NCBI GenBank assembly: GCA_900114405.1
Contig: FOSY01000001.1
Location: forward strand, 186,001-250,000
Origin: Lachnospiraceae bacterium KH1T2
GTDB taxonomy: Bacteria > Bacillota > Clostridia > Lachnospirales > Lachnospiraceae
Length of the DNA stretch: 64,000 bases
Direction of reading: 5' to 3'
This document shows, piece by piece, positions 8,713 through 15,991 of the stretch (positions are counted from its first letter, which is position 1; each line of letters starts with the position of its first letter). The notes below the pieces were generated by a model that made no database searches, had not been told where the DNA came from, and worked only from the letters and a program-made list of their open reading frames with translations. Both the position numbers and the translations under genes were made by a program.

Positions 8713-9735
8713 TTAAAACTGCTCCAGAAATCTTGCATCATTCTCATACATAAGACGCATATCATCGATCTCATACTTGAGAAGTGCTATACGCTCAAGA
8801 CCTACTCCGAATGCAAATCCGCGATACTTAAGAGGATCGATCTTACTCATTTCAAGTACATGCGGGTGAACCATTCCACAGCCAAGTATCTCTATCCAGC
8901 CTTCGCCCTTACAGAAACGGCAGCCTTTACCACCACACTTGAAACATGAAACATCCATTTCAGCAGAAGGCTCTGTGAATGGGAAGTGATGAGGACGGAA
9001 TTTAACCTTTGTATCTTCTCCGAAAAGTTCCTTTGCAAACTCTGTAAGTGTACCCTTAAGGTCAGCAAATGTAGTTGTTTCATCAACAACCATTCCCTCT
9101 ACCTGATGGAATACAGGTGAATGTGTCGCATCAACTTCATCTGAACGATAAACACGTCCCGGGCAAATCATTCTGATAGGAAGTCTTCCCTTCTCCATCT
9201 CATGAACCTGAGCACCTGATGTCTGTGTACGAAGGAGAATTTCCTTATTTACGTAAAATGTATCCTGCTCATCTTTTGCCGGATGATCAGCCGGGATATT
9301 AAGAGCCTCAAAGTTATAGTAGTCATACTCTACTTCAGGGCTTTCAATAACTTCATAACCAAGACCTGTGAAGATTCTCTCCATTTCTTCAAGTGCGATC
9401 TGATTTGGATGACGATGACCAAGTACAGGCTTTTTAGCAGGAAGAGTTACATCGATTGTCTCTGCTTTCATCTGAGCTTCTCTTACAGCTCTGTCAAGCT
9501 TCTTCTTAGCATCATCAAGTGCCTTCTCGATCTCAGCTCTTGTCTCATTTACAATTGCACCCACCTTAGGTCTGTCCTCAGGTGCAACATCCTTCATTCC
9601 CTTAAGAACTGCTGTAAGCTCACCCTTTTTACCAAGGATAGATACTCTTACGTCATTGAGCTTATCAAGTGTGTCACTTCCGCCAATAGCTGAAAGTGCC
9701 TGCTGTCTGATCTGCTCCAGTTTCTCCTTCATCAT
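8713..9735 (-). CDS. pheS: Phenylalanine--tRNA ligase alpha subunit
   Basis: Catalytic alpha subunit, 340 residues as usual. An N-terminal coiled-coil arm (about 1-90) is followed by the class II aminoacyl-tRNA synthetase core. Motif 2 is seen as RTQTSGAQVHEM and RPIRMICPGRVYRSDEVDATHSP-like sequence, and motif 3 as GFAFGVGLERIALLKY near the C terminus. Four cysteines in CFKCGGKGCRFCKGEG form a probable zinc site typical of many bacterial PheS. The ATG at 9733-9735 follows a GGAGG site; a second ATG directly after it is equally possible. It is first gene of the pheST operon. Confidence 0.97.
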   Translation of the reverse strand: MMKEKLEQIRQQALSAIGGSDTLDKLNDVRVSILGKKGELTAVLKGMKDVAPEDRPKVGAIVNETRAEIEKALDDAKKKLDRAVREAQMKAETIDVTLPAKKPVLGHRHPNQIALEEMERIFTGLGYEVIESPEVEYDYYNFEALNIPADHPAKDEQDTFYVNKEILLRTQTSGAQVHEMEKGRLPIRMICPGRVYRSDEVDATHSPVFHQVEGMVVDETTTFADLKGTLTEFAKELFGEDTKVKFRPHHFPFTEPSAEMDVSCFKCGGKGCRFCKGEGWIEILGCGMVHPHVLEMSKIDPLKYRGFAFGVGLERIALLKYEIDDMRLMYENDARFLEQF

Positions 9736-9772
9736 TTTGAAGTTCCTCCATTTTTAATTCTTTTTAAACAAG

Positions 9773-10007
9773 AAAAGGGCGATACCGCCAGGGACGAAGT
9801 AATCTCCGCGGTACCACCCTTGTTTCCTCTAATTAAGAAGCTCTCTAATGCGTAACGTGCATGAAACGTCCGTAAAACGGCAGCTCTTTATCTGAACATC
9901 TTCCTTCGAAGCATTTGAGGAACTCTCAGCCGGTGATTCCTTTCTCTCATAAATACTTTTGCCGAAGGCTCTTAATGATATGTCATAGCCTTTATCTGTA
10001 TTAATCT
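9773..10007 (-). promoter_or_regulatory. T-box leader with phenylalanine specifier, controlling pheST
   Basis: The diagnostic T-box AAGGGTGGTACCGCGG lies at 9806-9821 on the minus strand. The competing terminator pairs GGTACCGC with GCGGTATC and ends in CCCTTTT at about 9773-9780. Upstream, GAGAGAAAGG..GGCTGAGAG marks the upper part of stem I. Pairing CCTTC with GAAGG and GTATTT with AAATGC exposes TTC (9908-9910) in the specifier loop, the Phe codon. Uncharged tRNA-Phe would allow read-through into pheS. Confidence 0.92.
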
Positions 10008-10013
10008 TCATTT

Positions 10014-10042
10014 ATTTTAGCTATCTTAACAAATTCTGTCAA
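10014..10042 (-). promoter_or_regulatory. Sigma-A promoter of pheST
   Basis: Consensus TTGACA (10037-10042), 17-base spacer, TAAAAT (10014-10019), read on the minus strand and placed directly upstream of the T-box leader. Confidence 0.8.
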
Positions 10043-10104
10043 TAATTAAATAATCATGTAATTCATGAATATACAGCCAAAATATAGCATGAATTTTGTT
10101 TAAA

Positions 10105-10240
10105 ATGAAAAATCACCTGAAAGATTTCCCCTATCTTCCAGGTGATTTCCATATATATAACGTCCAATATACACCCCTCAGTGTTTTTGGATCTCCCCAA
10201 CCGTCAGCATTCCCCTTCGCTTACGGTCTTTAATGTATAT
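10105..10240 (-). ncRNA. Candidate small structured RNA of unknown class
   Basis: Read on the minus strand, ATATACA (10234-10240) pairs with TGTATAT (10167-10173) to close a domain containing a hairpin GACCGT/ACGGTT (10223-10228 with 10199-10204). A strong ten-base-pair hairpin, AAATCACCTG with CAGGTGATTT (10139-10148 with 10110-10119), follows and runs into TTTTTC, which could act as a terminator. No convincing promoter was found and no known family was recognised. It could also be an untranslated remnant or the divergent control region of the XRE gene. Confidence 0.35.
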
Positions 10241-10298
10241 AAAAGCTATACCCTTAATACGAGATAAATCTTACCAATTTCTTAAGTTTATTTCAACA

Positions 10299-10453
10299 TG
10301 TGCTCGTGGTTGTGCTCTTGTCAAAAACTTATTGCGCACATCATTTTTAAGCCCGCTAACCCGCATAAAATGGGCATTCCTTAAAAATTGTACATTTTGT
10401 ACTTTATAAAATACAATCCACATGGTGCTTGTGCTTGCAAGTGTGCTCACCAT
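10299..10453. promoter_or_regulatory. Operator-like repeats upstream of the XRE regulator gene
   Basis: TGTGCTC occurs at 10299-10305 and 10311-10317, and again inside a 32-bp symmetric element at 10422-10453. That element has matching outer arms ATGGTG/CACCAT and a CTTGCAAG core sharing the centre 10437.5. It ends 37 bases before the start codon of the helix-turn-helix gene, a typical place for autoregulation. As RNA the same element could also form a hairpin with G-U pairs. Binding by the XRE protein is inference. Confidence 0.45.
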
Positions 10454-10490
10454 CTACTAAAATAAGAGCATAAATACAATGGAGGGAGCT

Positions 10491-11957
10491 ATGTCAATTC
10501 TTGGTGACAAATTAACACAGTACATAGATGAAAGCGGTTATTCCGTTAATAAATTAGCAATGCTTTCCGGCGTAAATAGAACATCTATCGTTCGAATGAT
10601 AAATGCCAACCGGCTTCCTGAACAACACAATATTGAAAAACTTATTCCATATCTAAAGCTTACAGTAGCGCAGCGTGAAGATCTTTGGCGGACATATGAG
10701 GTAATGTCAGTTGGTGAACACCTCTACGAGCGTCGTCAATTCATTCTTCGCATGATGAAAGAAATTTTCAATCCTGTTTTCAATACACAAGAAGCAATGG
10801 ACAGCAGGATGGATAGCGGAAATCCATCAATCAAATTAGACCACACAAAGAAATGTTCTATTTTGCATGGTCGTTATGAAGTAGCAAATGCCATTACCGT
10901 TTCAGTGCTCACTCAGCCTGATGATGATATTTGTATATTTGCTCCTTTTACAGTTAACTATATATCTGATTTTTTTAAGCATCTGACAACTAATAATGCG
11001 TCGACCGTTCACATTCGTCATGTAATGCATTTCATAAAAAATCCAGACAAGCCCGTAGACATAAATTTTAATATAAATATTCTATCTCACGTACTTCCAA
11101 TAGGATTTGCAACTAGTATTGATTACAATGCATATTTTACATACGTTTCAACACCGTTGATTTATGAATCTCAGATTCCTTATCCATATTATATAATCAT
11201 CGGCAATACACTTGCTCAATTTTCTTTGGACTTTGAGCACGCAATTTTAATAACTGATTCGGAAATAGTTGCAGAATACAGGCGAATATTTAATCAAAAT
11301 GTTGAAAATGCCTATCCGTTGATACGTTATGGCTCAGATCTTCACGATCTTATTGAATTTTTTCCGCCGAACATTATCAAACGTTCAGGCTTCTGCAAAC
11401 TTGGAAATCAGCCATGGCTGCTTTCAATGTTCGAACTAAATGAGGCTTTAGAATCACTTCCTTCTAACGAACAGTCAAAAAAGATGGTAGAAGAAATTTC
11501 AAAGCATGCACCTGTATCCGGTAAGAAAATAGATGCACATATCAGCTTTTTCTCAAAGGAAGGGCTTTTAGAATTCGTCAACAACGGTACACTTATAGGC
11601 TTTCCACCTGAATTTGTCCGTACTGTACCGCAAAGTCTTCGTATATCTGCTCTTAAACACCTTCGTGACGAATGTGAACGAGATGGATATATAATTCGTG
11701 CAATGAATGAGAATACATTCCCAATGACTAATAATATGTCAATTCAGATTACTCAGGACAATCACTTGGGAATCACTATAATGAATGAAGATAAGACAAG
11801 CTACCGGGCATTCTTTATGGATGAGCCAACTTTACTGGAATCTTTCGCGGACTTCCTTGAGTACGCTGCCAATAGCCCATTCCTTTGTGCGAATATAGTA
11901 TACTCAAAAGAAGAAACTATAAAATTTATAGATGAATGTTTAGAAATATTGTCATAA
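10491..11957 (+). CDS. XRE-family helix-turn-helix regulator with large uncharacterised C-terminal region
   Basis: A 488-residue DNA-binding protein. Residues about 3-60 form an XRE/Cro-type helix-turn-helix (LTQYIDESGYSVNKLAMLSG, then VNRTSIVRMINANRLP). The remaining 420 residues have no motif I recognise; they are mixed alpha/beta, soluble, without membrane segments or signal peptide, and may sense a ligand or partner. The start is the ATG at 10491, because an in-frame ATG at 10479 would overlap the strong GGAGGG ribosome site. It is a lone plus-strand gene inside a long minus-strand region, flanked by candidate RNAs and preceded by TGTGCTC repeats. Function beyond DNA binding is unknown. 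Confidence 0.75.
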   Translation: MSILGDKLTQYIDESGYSVNKLAMLSGVNRTSIVRMINANRLPEQHNIEKLIPYLKLTVAQREDLWRTYEVMSVGEHLYERRQFILRMMKEIFNPVFNTQEAMDSRMDSGNPSIKLDHTKKCSILHGRYEVANAITVSVLTQPDDDICIFAPFTVNYISDFFKHLTTNNASTVHIRHVMHFIKNPDKPVDINFNINILSHVLPIGFATSIDYNAYFTYVSTPLIYESQIPYPYYIIIGNTLAQFSLDFEHAILITDSEIVAEYRRIFNQNVENAYPLIRYGSDLHDLIEFFPPNIIKRSGFCKLGNQPWLLSMFELNEALESLPSNEQSKKMVEEISKHAPVSGKKIDAHISFFSKEGLLEFVNNGTLIGFPPEFVRTVPQSLRISALKHLRDECERDGYIIRAMNENTFPMTNNMSIQITQDNHLGITIMNEDKTSYRAFFMDEPTLLESFADFLEYAANSPFLCANIVYSKEETIKFIDECLEILS

Positions 11958-11960
11958 CGA

Positions 11961-11993
11961 AAGAGGGACAGCAATAAAATTGCTGTCCCTCTT
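11961..11993. terminator. Bidirectional terminator shared by the XRE gene and the ncRNA
   Basis: AAGAGGGACAGCAA pairs with TTGCTGTCCCTCTT around a four-base loop. On the minus strand it ends in CCCTCTTTCG after the ncRNA; on the plus strand it ends in CTCTTATCTGTTTG, four bases after the XRE stop codon. Confidence 0.8.
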
Positions 11994-12219
11994 ATCTGTT
12001 TGCCCAGATAAGCCGTTCCCCTGCCAAATGACTCCTAGCGTCCGCTAGGTGGGTTACCTCAACGCGTTTTCTGCCTTCCACTCCTACGCAAAGCAAGCTT
12101 TGTGTCCGCATAGCGGCGATGGCCTGGCATCGAACTTTGTGACTATCGGAATCCCGTTTAAAGTAAATGTAGGTTCAATAATAACAGAAGCTGTCGCACT
12201 TCCCAGGTTCTTTGTTGTT
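11961..12219 (-). ncRNA. Structured non-coding RNA gene (raiA-like or other; family not confirmed)
   Basis: A near-consensus sigma-A promoter fires into about 259 bases that end at a strong terminator and contain no plausible protein. The minus-strand RNA holds a series of short perfect hairpins: GAUG/CAUC, CCGC-UAU-GCGG, CAAAGC-UU-GCUUUG, CCUAGC-GGAC-GCUAGG and CUUAUCUG-GGCAAA-CAGAUAAG, separated by purine-rich linkers such as GGUAACCCACC and GGCAGGGGAACGG. Multi-hairpin architecture argues against 6S RNA, which is rod-like, and no tmRNA, SRP or RNase P signature is seen. The raiA motif of clostridia is one candidate, but I cannot confirm it by eye. Confidence 0.7.
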
Positions 12220-12225
12220 GACTAC

Positions 12226-12253
12226 ATTATACAATTTTCAGCGTATAAGTCAA
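12226..12253 (-). promoter_or_regulatory. Sigma-A promoter of the ncRNA
   Basis: TTGACT (12248-12253), 16-base spacer, perfect TATAAT (12226-12231) on the minus strand. Initiation would fall near 12219. Confidence 0.85.
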
Positions 12254-12284
12254 TACATATTATCAATTTTAAATAACGCACGCT

Positions 12285-12320
12285 AACAAAAAGCAGCTGA
12301 TGAACACTCATCAGCTGCTT
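12285..12320 (-). terminator. Intrinsic terminator after pckA
   Basis: Minus-strand AAGCAGCTGATGA (12308-12320) pairs with TCATCAGCTGCTT (12291-12303) around a four-base loop and runs into TTTTTG, 39 bases past the pckA stop codon. Confidence 0.85.
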
Positions 12321-12358
12321 CTTTACGTTGTGGCAATATTAAATGTATTTAATAAAGA

Positions 12359-13963
12359 TCAAAGCTTAGGGCCGGCAGCTACAAGAGCCTTACCAGCTTC
12401 GTTTGTCTCATACTTCTTGAAGTTCTTGATGAATCTCTCAGCAAGATCCTTAGCCTTAACTTCCCACTCAGAAGCTGCAGCGTATGTATCACGAGGATCA
12501 AGGATACCTGTGTCTACGCCTGGAAGCTCTGTAGGTACTGTGAAGTCAAAGAGCGGAATCTGCTTTGTAGGAGCCTTAAGAACATCACCATTAAGGATTG
12601 CATCAATGATACCACGAGTATCCTTAATAGAAATTCTCTTACCTGTGCCGTTCCATCCTGTGTTAACAAGATAAGCCTTAGCACCAGACTTCTGCATCTT
12701 CTTTACAAGTTCAGCAGCATACTTTGTTGGGTGAAGCTCAAGGAAAGCCTGACCGAAGCAAGCTGAGAATGTAGGTGTAGGCTCTGTGATACCACGCTCT
12801 GTACCTGCAAGCTTAGCTGTGAATCCTGAAAGGAAGTAGTACTGAGTCTGCTCAGGTGTAAGGATTGATACAGGAGGAAGTACGCCGAATGCATCAGCTG
12901 AAAGGAAGATAACATTCTTTGCTTCAGGAGCTGAAGAAATTGGACGTACGATATTCTTAATGTGATCGATAGGATAAGATACACGAGTATTCTCTGTTAC
13001 GCTCTTATCTGCGAAATCGATCTTACCTTCAGCATCAACAGTAACGTTCTCAAGAAGAGCGTTTCTCTTGATAGCATTGAAGATATCAGGCTCAGACTCT
13101 TTATCAAGACCGATAACCTTTGCATAGCAGCCGCCCTCGAAGTTAAATACTCCATTGTCGTCCCAGCCGTGCTCGTCATCACCGATAAGAAGTCTCTTAG
13201 GATCTGTTGAAAGAGTTGTCTTACCTGTTCCTGAAAGACCGAAGAAGATAGCTGTGTTCTTTCCGTCCATATCAGTATTTGCTGAGCAGTGCATTGAAGC
13301 GATGCCCTTAAGTGGAAGGTAATAGTTCATCATTGAGAACATACCCTTCTTCATCTCTCCGCCGTACCATGTATTGATGATAACCTGCTCACGGCTTGTG
13401 ATATTGAATACTACAGCTGTCTCAGAGTTAAGTCCGAGCTCCTTATAGTTCTCAACCTTAGCCTTTGAAGCATTGTAAACAACGAAATCAGGCTCGAAGT
13501 TAGCTTCCTCTTCAGCAGTTGGCTTAATGAACATATTTCTGATGAAATGTGCCTGCCAAGCTACTTCAACGATGAAACGAACTGCCATACGTGTATCTTT
13601 ATTTGCACCGCAGAAAGCATCTACTACGAAAAGTCTCTTGTTTGAAAGCTCTTTCTTAGCGATCTCCTTTACTGCTGCCCAAGCTTCCTGTGAAGCCGGG
13701 TGATTATCATTCTTGTAATCATCTGAAGTCCACCATACAGTGTCCTTAGAGTTTTCATCCATAACGATGAACTTATCTTTAGGTGAACGGCCAGTATAGA
13801 TTCCTGTCATAACGTTGACAGCACCGAGCTCGGTTACCTGACCTTTCTCGTAGCCCTCCAGTTCAGGCTTTGTCTCTTCTGCGAATAACTCCTCGTAAGA
13901 AGGGTTGTACACGATTTCAGTTGTTCCGGTAATACCGTACTTGGTTAAATCAATGTTTGCCAT
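12359..13963 (-). CDS. pckA: Phosphoenolpyruvate carboxykinase (ATP)
   Basis: Interconverts oxaloacetate plus ATP with phosphoenolpyruvate, CO2 and ADP. In rumen and gut anaerobes it often runs toward oxaloacetate. The protein is 534 residues, standard for the ATP-dependent family. The P-loop [11 protein letters not shown] sits near residue 240, the kinase-2 motif LIGDDEHGW shortly after, followed by [13 protein letters not shown], and the C-terminal part carries [11 protein letters not shown]. The start at [10 protein letters not shown] is chosen because AAGGAGG lies a suitable distance upstream; a longer reading adds 18 unlikely residues. It is monocistronic, with its own promoter and terminator. 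Confidence 0.97.
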   Translation of the reverse strand: MANIDLTKYGITGTTEIVYNPSYEELFAEETKPELEGYEKGQVTELGAVNVMTGIYTGRSPKDKFIVMDENSKDTVWWTSDDYKNDNHPASQEAWAAVKEIAKKELSNKRLFVVDAFCGANKDTRMAVRFIVEVAWQAHFIRNMFIKPTAEEEANFEPDFVVYNASKAKVENYKELGLNSETAVVFNITSREQVIINTWYGGEMKKGMFSMMNYYLPLKGIASMHCSANTDMDGKNTAIFFGLSGTGKTTLSTDPKRLLIGDDEHGWDDNGVFNFEGGCYAKVIGLDKESEPDIFNAIKRNALLENVTVDAEGKIDFADKSVTENTRVSYPIDHIKNIVRPISSAPEAKNVIFLSADAFGVLPPVSILTPEQTQYYFLSGFTAKLAGTERGITEPTPTFSACFGQAFLELHPTKYAAELVKKMQKSGAKAYLVNTGWNGTGKRISIKDTRGIIDAILNGDVLKAPTKQIPLFDFTVPTELPGVDTGILDPRDTYAAASEWEVKAKDLAERFIKNFKKYETNEAGKALVAAGPKL

Positions 13964-14048
13964 TTTTAAAATCCTCCTTGTTAAAGTTGAAAGTTGTGTG
14001 TTAAGCATTTTATGCAATTTGCATTATGATTTAACACAGCCACTATTA

Positions 14049-14090
14049 TTTATACTACTTTTCTGAACATTTCACAAGGAAAATGTGAAA
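14049..14090 (-). promoter_or_regulatory. pckA promoter overlapped by an operator-like palindrome
   Basis: TTGTGA (14072-14077), 17-base spacer, TATAAA (14049-14054) form a promoter on the minus strand. TTTCACA (14070-14076) and TGTGAAA (14084-14090) form a perfect seven-base inverted repeat around a seven-base centre that covers the -35 box, so a bound repressor would block RNA polymerase. The regulator is not identifiable from sequence. Confidence 0.6.
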
Positions 14091-14153
14091 TATTTAACAC
14101 TTTTTATCACACTTTTTATATTTTACCAAAGCCTAAGTTCATCGCATTTGCAC

Positions 14154-15944
14154 TTAAATACCTGAATATTCCTTAAGCCACTCGGCTTCTTCCTGACTTA
14201 AATATGGCTTCAAGGTATTGTATACAAATGTCTGGAAAGAAATATACTGAGCAAGCTCATTTTCCGTCATTATGCTGCGGTCGATACCTTTATCATCGAT
14301 AGGAACTATCGTTAAGTTTTCAAATTCCATGAACTGCCCGTCAGAAGTATGAGCACCCTGCTTAACAACAAGGATATTCTCTGTACGGATTCCGAACTTT
14401 CCTGCTTTATAAACACCCGGTTCATCAGAAATATCCATTCCTGCCTCAAGAACTGCTTCATTTTCCAATGCTTTCCATCTGATTCCCTGAGGTCCCTCAT
14501 GTACATTTAAGATATAACCAACTCCATGACCTGTTCCGCACTTATAGTCCATTCCTTCATTCCACATACGCTCTCTGGCAAGGATATCAAGATTTCTGCC
14601 TGTACATCCGTAAAGGAACTTTGCATTCAAAAGCCTGAGCATAGATATTGCCGTAAGCGTAAAGTCGTGCTTTTCTTCATCTGTCAACTCTCCAAGGACG
14701 ATCGTTCTTGTAACATCTGTAGTTCCGCCATTGTACTGAGCACCTGAGTCTACGAGCAGCATATGCTCTGCTTTAAGCTCTACTTCTCTCTCATGGCTCG
14801 GCTGATAGTGCATCATTGCTGCATTTGCGCCATATGCACTGATAGTTGTAAATGAAAGATCTCTAAATTCCGGAATCTCTCTTCTGTACTCTTCAAGGCG
14901 GTCTGAGGCAGACATCTCTGTCATAGGTTCTTTTCCAACCTTTGTAACAACCTCACGTATAAACTTTGTAAGCGCAACACTGTCCTTAAGATAGATCTTA
15001 CGCATATTTGCAAGTTCCACCGGATTTTTAACAGCTTTCATCTCTTCCGTCGGATTTCTGCGCGCGATCACCTCAGCACGTTTTTTGATCTGCTTATAGC
15101 ATGAATAATTCACCTGATTCAGATCAAGCATTACTGCACCGCTATCGAAAAGTACATTTTTAAGGAACTTACGGATAAAGCCATAGTCACTGAGCATTAC
15201 ACCTGCATTATCCATAACTGATCTAAGCTCCATCGTAGCGGCTTTCTTTTGTACAAAAAGAATTGCCTTATCCAAAGTGATGTAGGCATAGCTCATAAGT
15301 ACAGGATTATACTGAACATCATTTCCACGAATGTTAAAAAGCCACATGATATCATCAAGTGATGTAAGAAGGATACTTCCGGCGCCTTCCTTCTCAAGTT
15401 TTTCTCTGAGTCTTTTAAGCTTTGAAGCAACGCTTTCTCCAACAAGCTCAGTCGTAAGAACTTCAGCAACGCTTACAGGGAAATCCGGGCGCTCAAAAAT
15501 GCCTTCACTAAGGTCTTCCTTTATTGAGAGCTTAAATCCATTTTTCTTTGCGATCTTCTTAAATCCTTTACCGGCCGCTGCCGTCACAGTTCTTCCATCA
15601 AAGCCGAAAACATCGCCTTCATGAAGTTTCTCAGCAATGAATTCCTGAATTGTAGGAACGCCTTCTTCACCCATTCTGTAAAGGGTTATGCCAGTCCCTT
15701 CGATTTCTTTTTCAGCCTGTACGAAGTATCTTCCATCCGTCCAGAGACCAGCTTCGTCATTCATCACCACAAGGCTTCCGTTTGAGCCTGTAAAGCCTGA
15801 GAAGAACTCTCTTACCTTAAAATAATCATTTACATACTCTGAATTATGAAAGTCCGCAGTATTTATATAATATGCTGTAACACCAGCTTCTTTCATGTTC
15901 TGCCTAAGCTTTTTAAGTCGTGATCTTATTTCTTCTGCGCTCAT
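14154..15944 (-). CDS. M24B-family Xaa-Pro aminopeptidase
   Basis: Cytoplasmic metallopeptidase that removes N-terminal residues preceding proline. It has 596 residues in the three-domain layout of large aminopeptidase P: two creatinase-type N domains (about 1-135 and 150-305) and the pita-bread catalytic domain (about 310-530) plus a C-terminal tail. Metal-ligand segments are DSGAQYNGGTTDVTRT, GTGHGVGYILNVHEGP and the glutamate regions DISDEPGVYKAGKFGIRTEN. The ATG at 15942-15944 is preferred for its GGAGGTG site; an upstream in-frame start adds only eight residues. It follows the recG gene by 47 bases and could be read from the same transcript. Confidence 0.92.
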   Translation of the reverse strand: MSAEEIRSRLKKLRQNMKEAGVTAYYINTADFHNSEYVNDYFKVREFFSGFTGSNGSLVVMNDEAGLWTDGRYFVQAEKEIEGTGITLYRMGEEGVPTIQEFIAEKLHEGDVFGFDGRTVTAAAGKGFKKIAKKNGFKLSIKEDLSEGIFERPDFPVSVAEVLTTELVGESVASKLKRLREKLEKEGAGSILLTSLDDIMWLFNIRGNDVQYNPVLMSYAYITLDKAILFVQKKAATMELRSVMDNAGVMLSDYGFIRKFLKNVLFDSGAVMLDLNQVNYSCYKQIKKRAEVIARRNPTEEMKAVKNPVELANMRKIYLKDSVALTKFIREVVTKVGKEPMTEMSASDRLEEYRREIPEFRDLSFTTISAYGANAAMMHYQPSHEREVELKAEHMLLVDSGAQYNGGTTDVTRTIVLGELTDEEKHDFTLTAISMLRLLNAKFLYGCTGRNLDILARERMWNEGMDYKCGTGHGVGYILNVHEGPQGIRWKALENEAVLEAGMDISDEPGVYKAGKFGIRTENILVVKQGAHTSDGQFMEFENLTIVPIDDKGIDRSIMTENELAQYISFQTFVYNTLKPYLSQEEAEWLKEYSGI

Positions 15945-15991
15945 TTTCGCACCTCCATATAAAGCCAAAAAGAATTACAATTTGTATCACA

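Noticed and set aside
9829..10011. Short minus-strand open frame inside the T-box leader
   Set aside because: The RNA element explains the sequence fully; the frame has no ribosome site.
10271..10453. Short minus-strand open frame in the XRE upstream region
   Set aside because: It overlaps the TGTGCTC repeats, has no ribosome site and reads as low-complexity chance sequence.
11961..12219. 6S RNA identity for the strong ncRNA
   Set aside because: The fold is a string of short hairpins rather than a long rod with a central bubble, so 6S was not assigned.
12049..12276. Plus-strand open frame of 75 codons across the ncRNA gene
   Set aside because: It runs antisense through a promoter, several perfect hairpins and the RNA body, and lacks a ribosome site.
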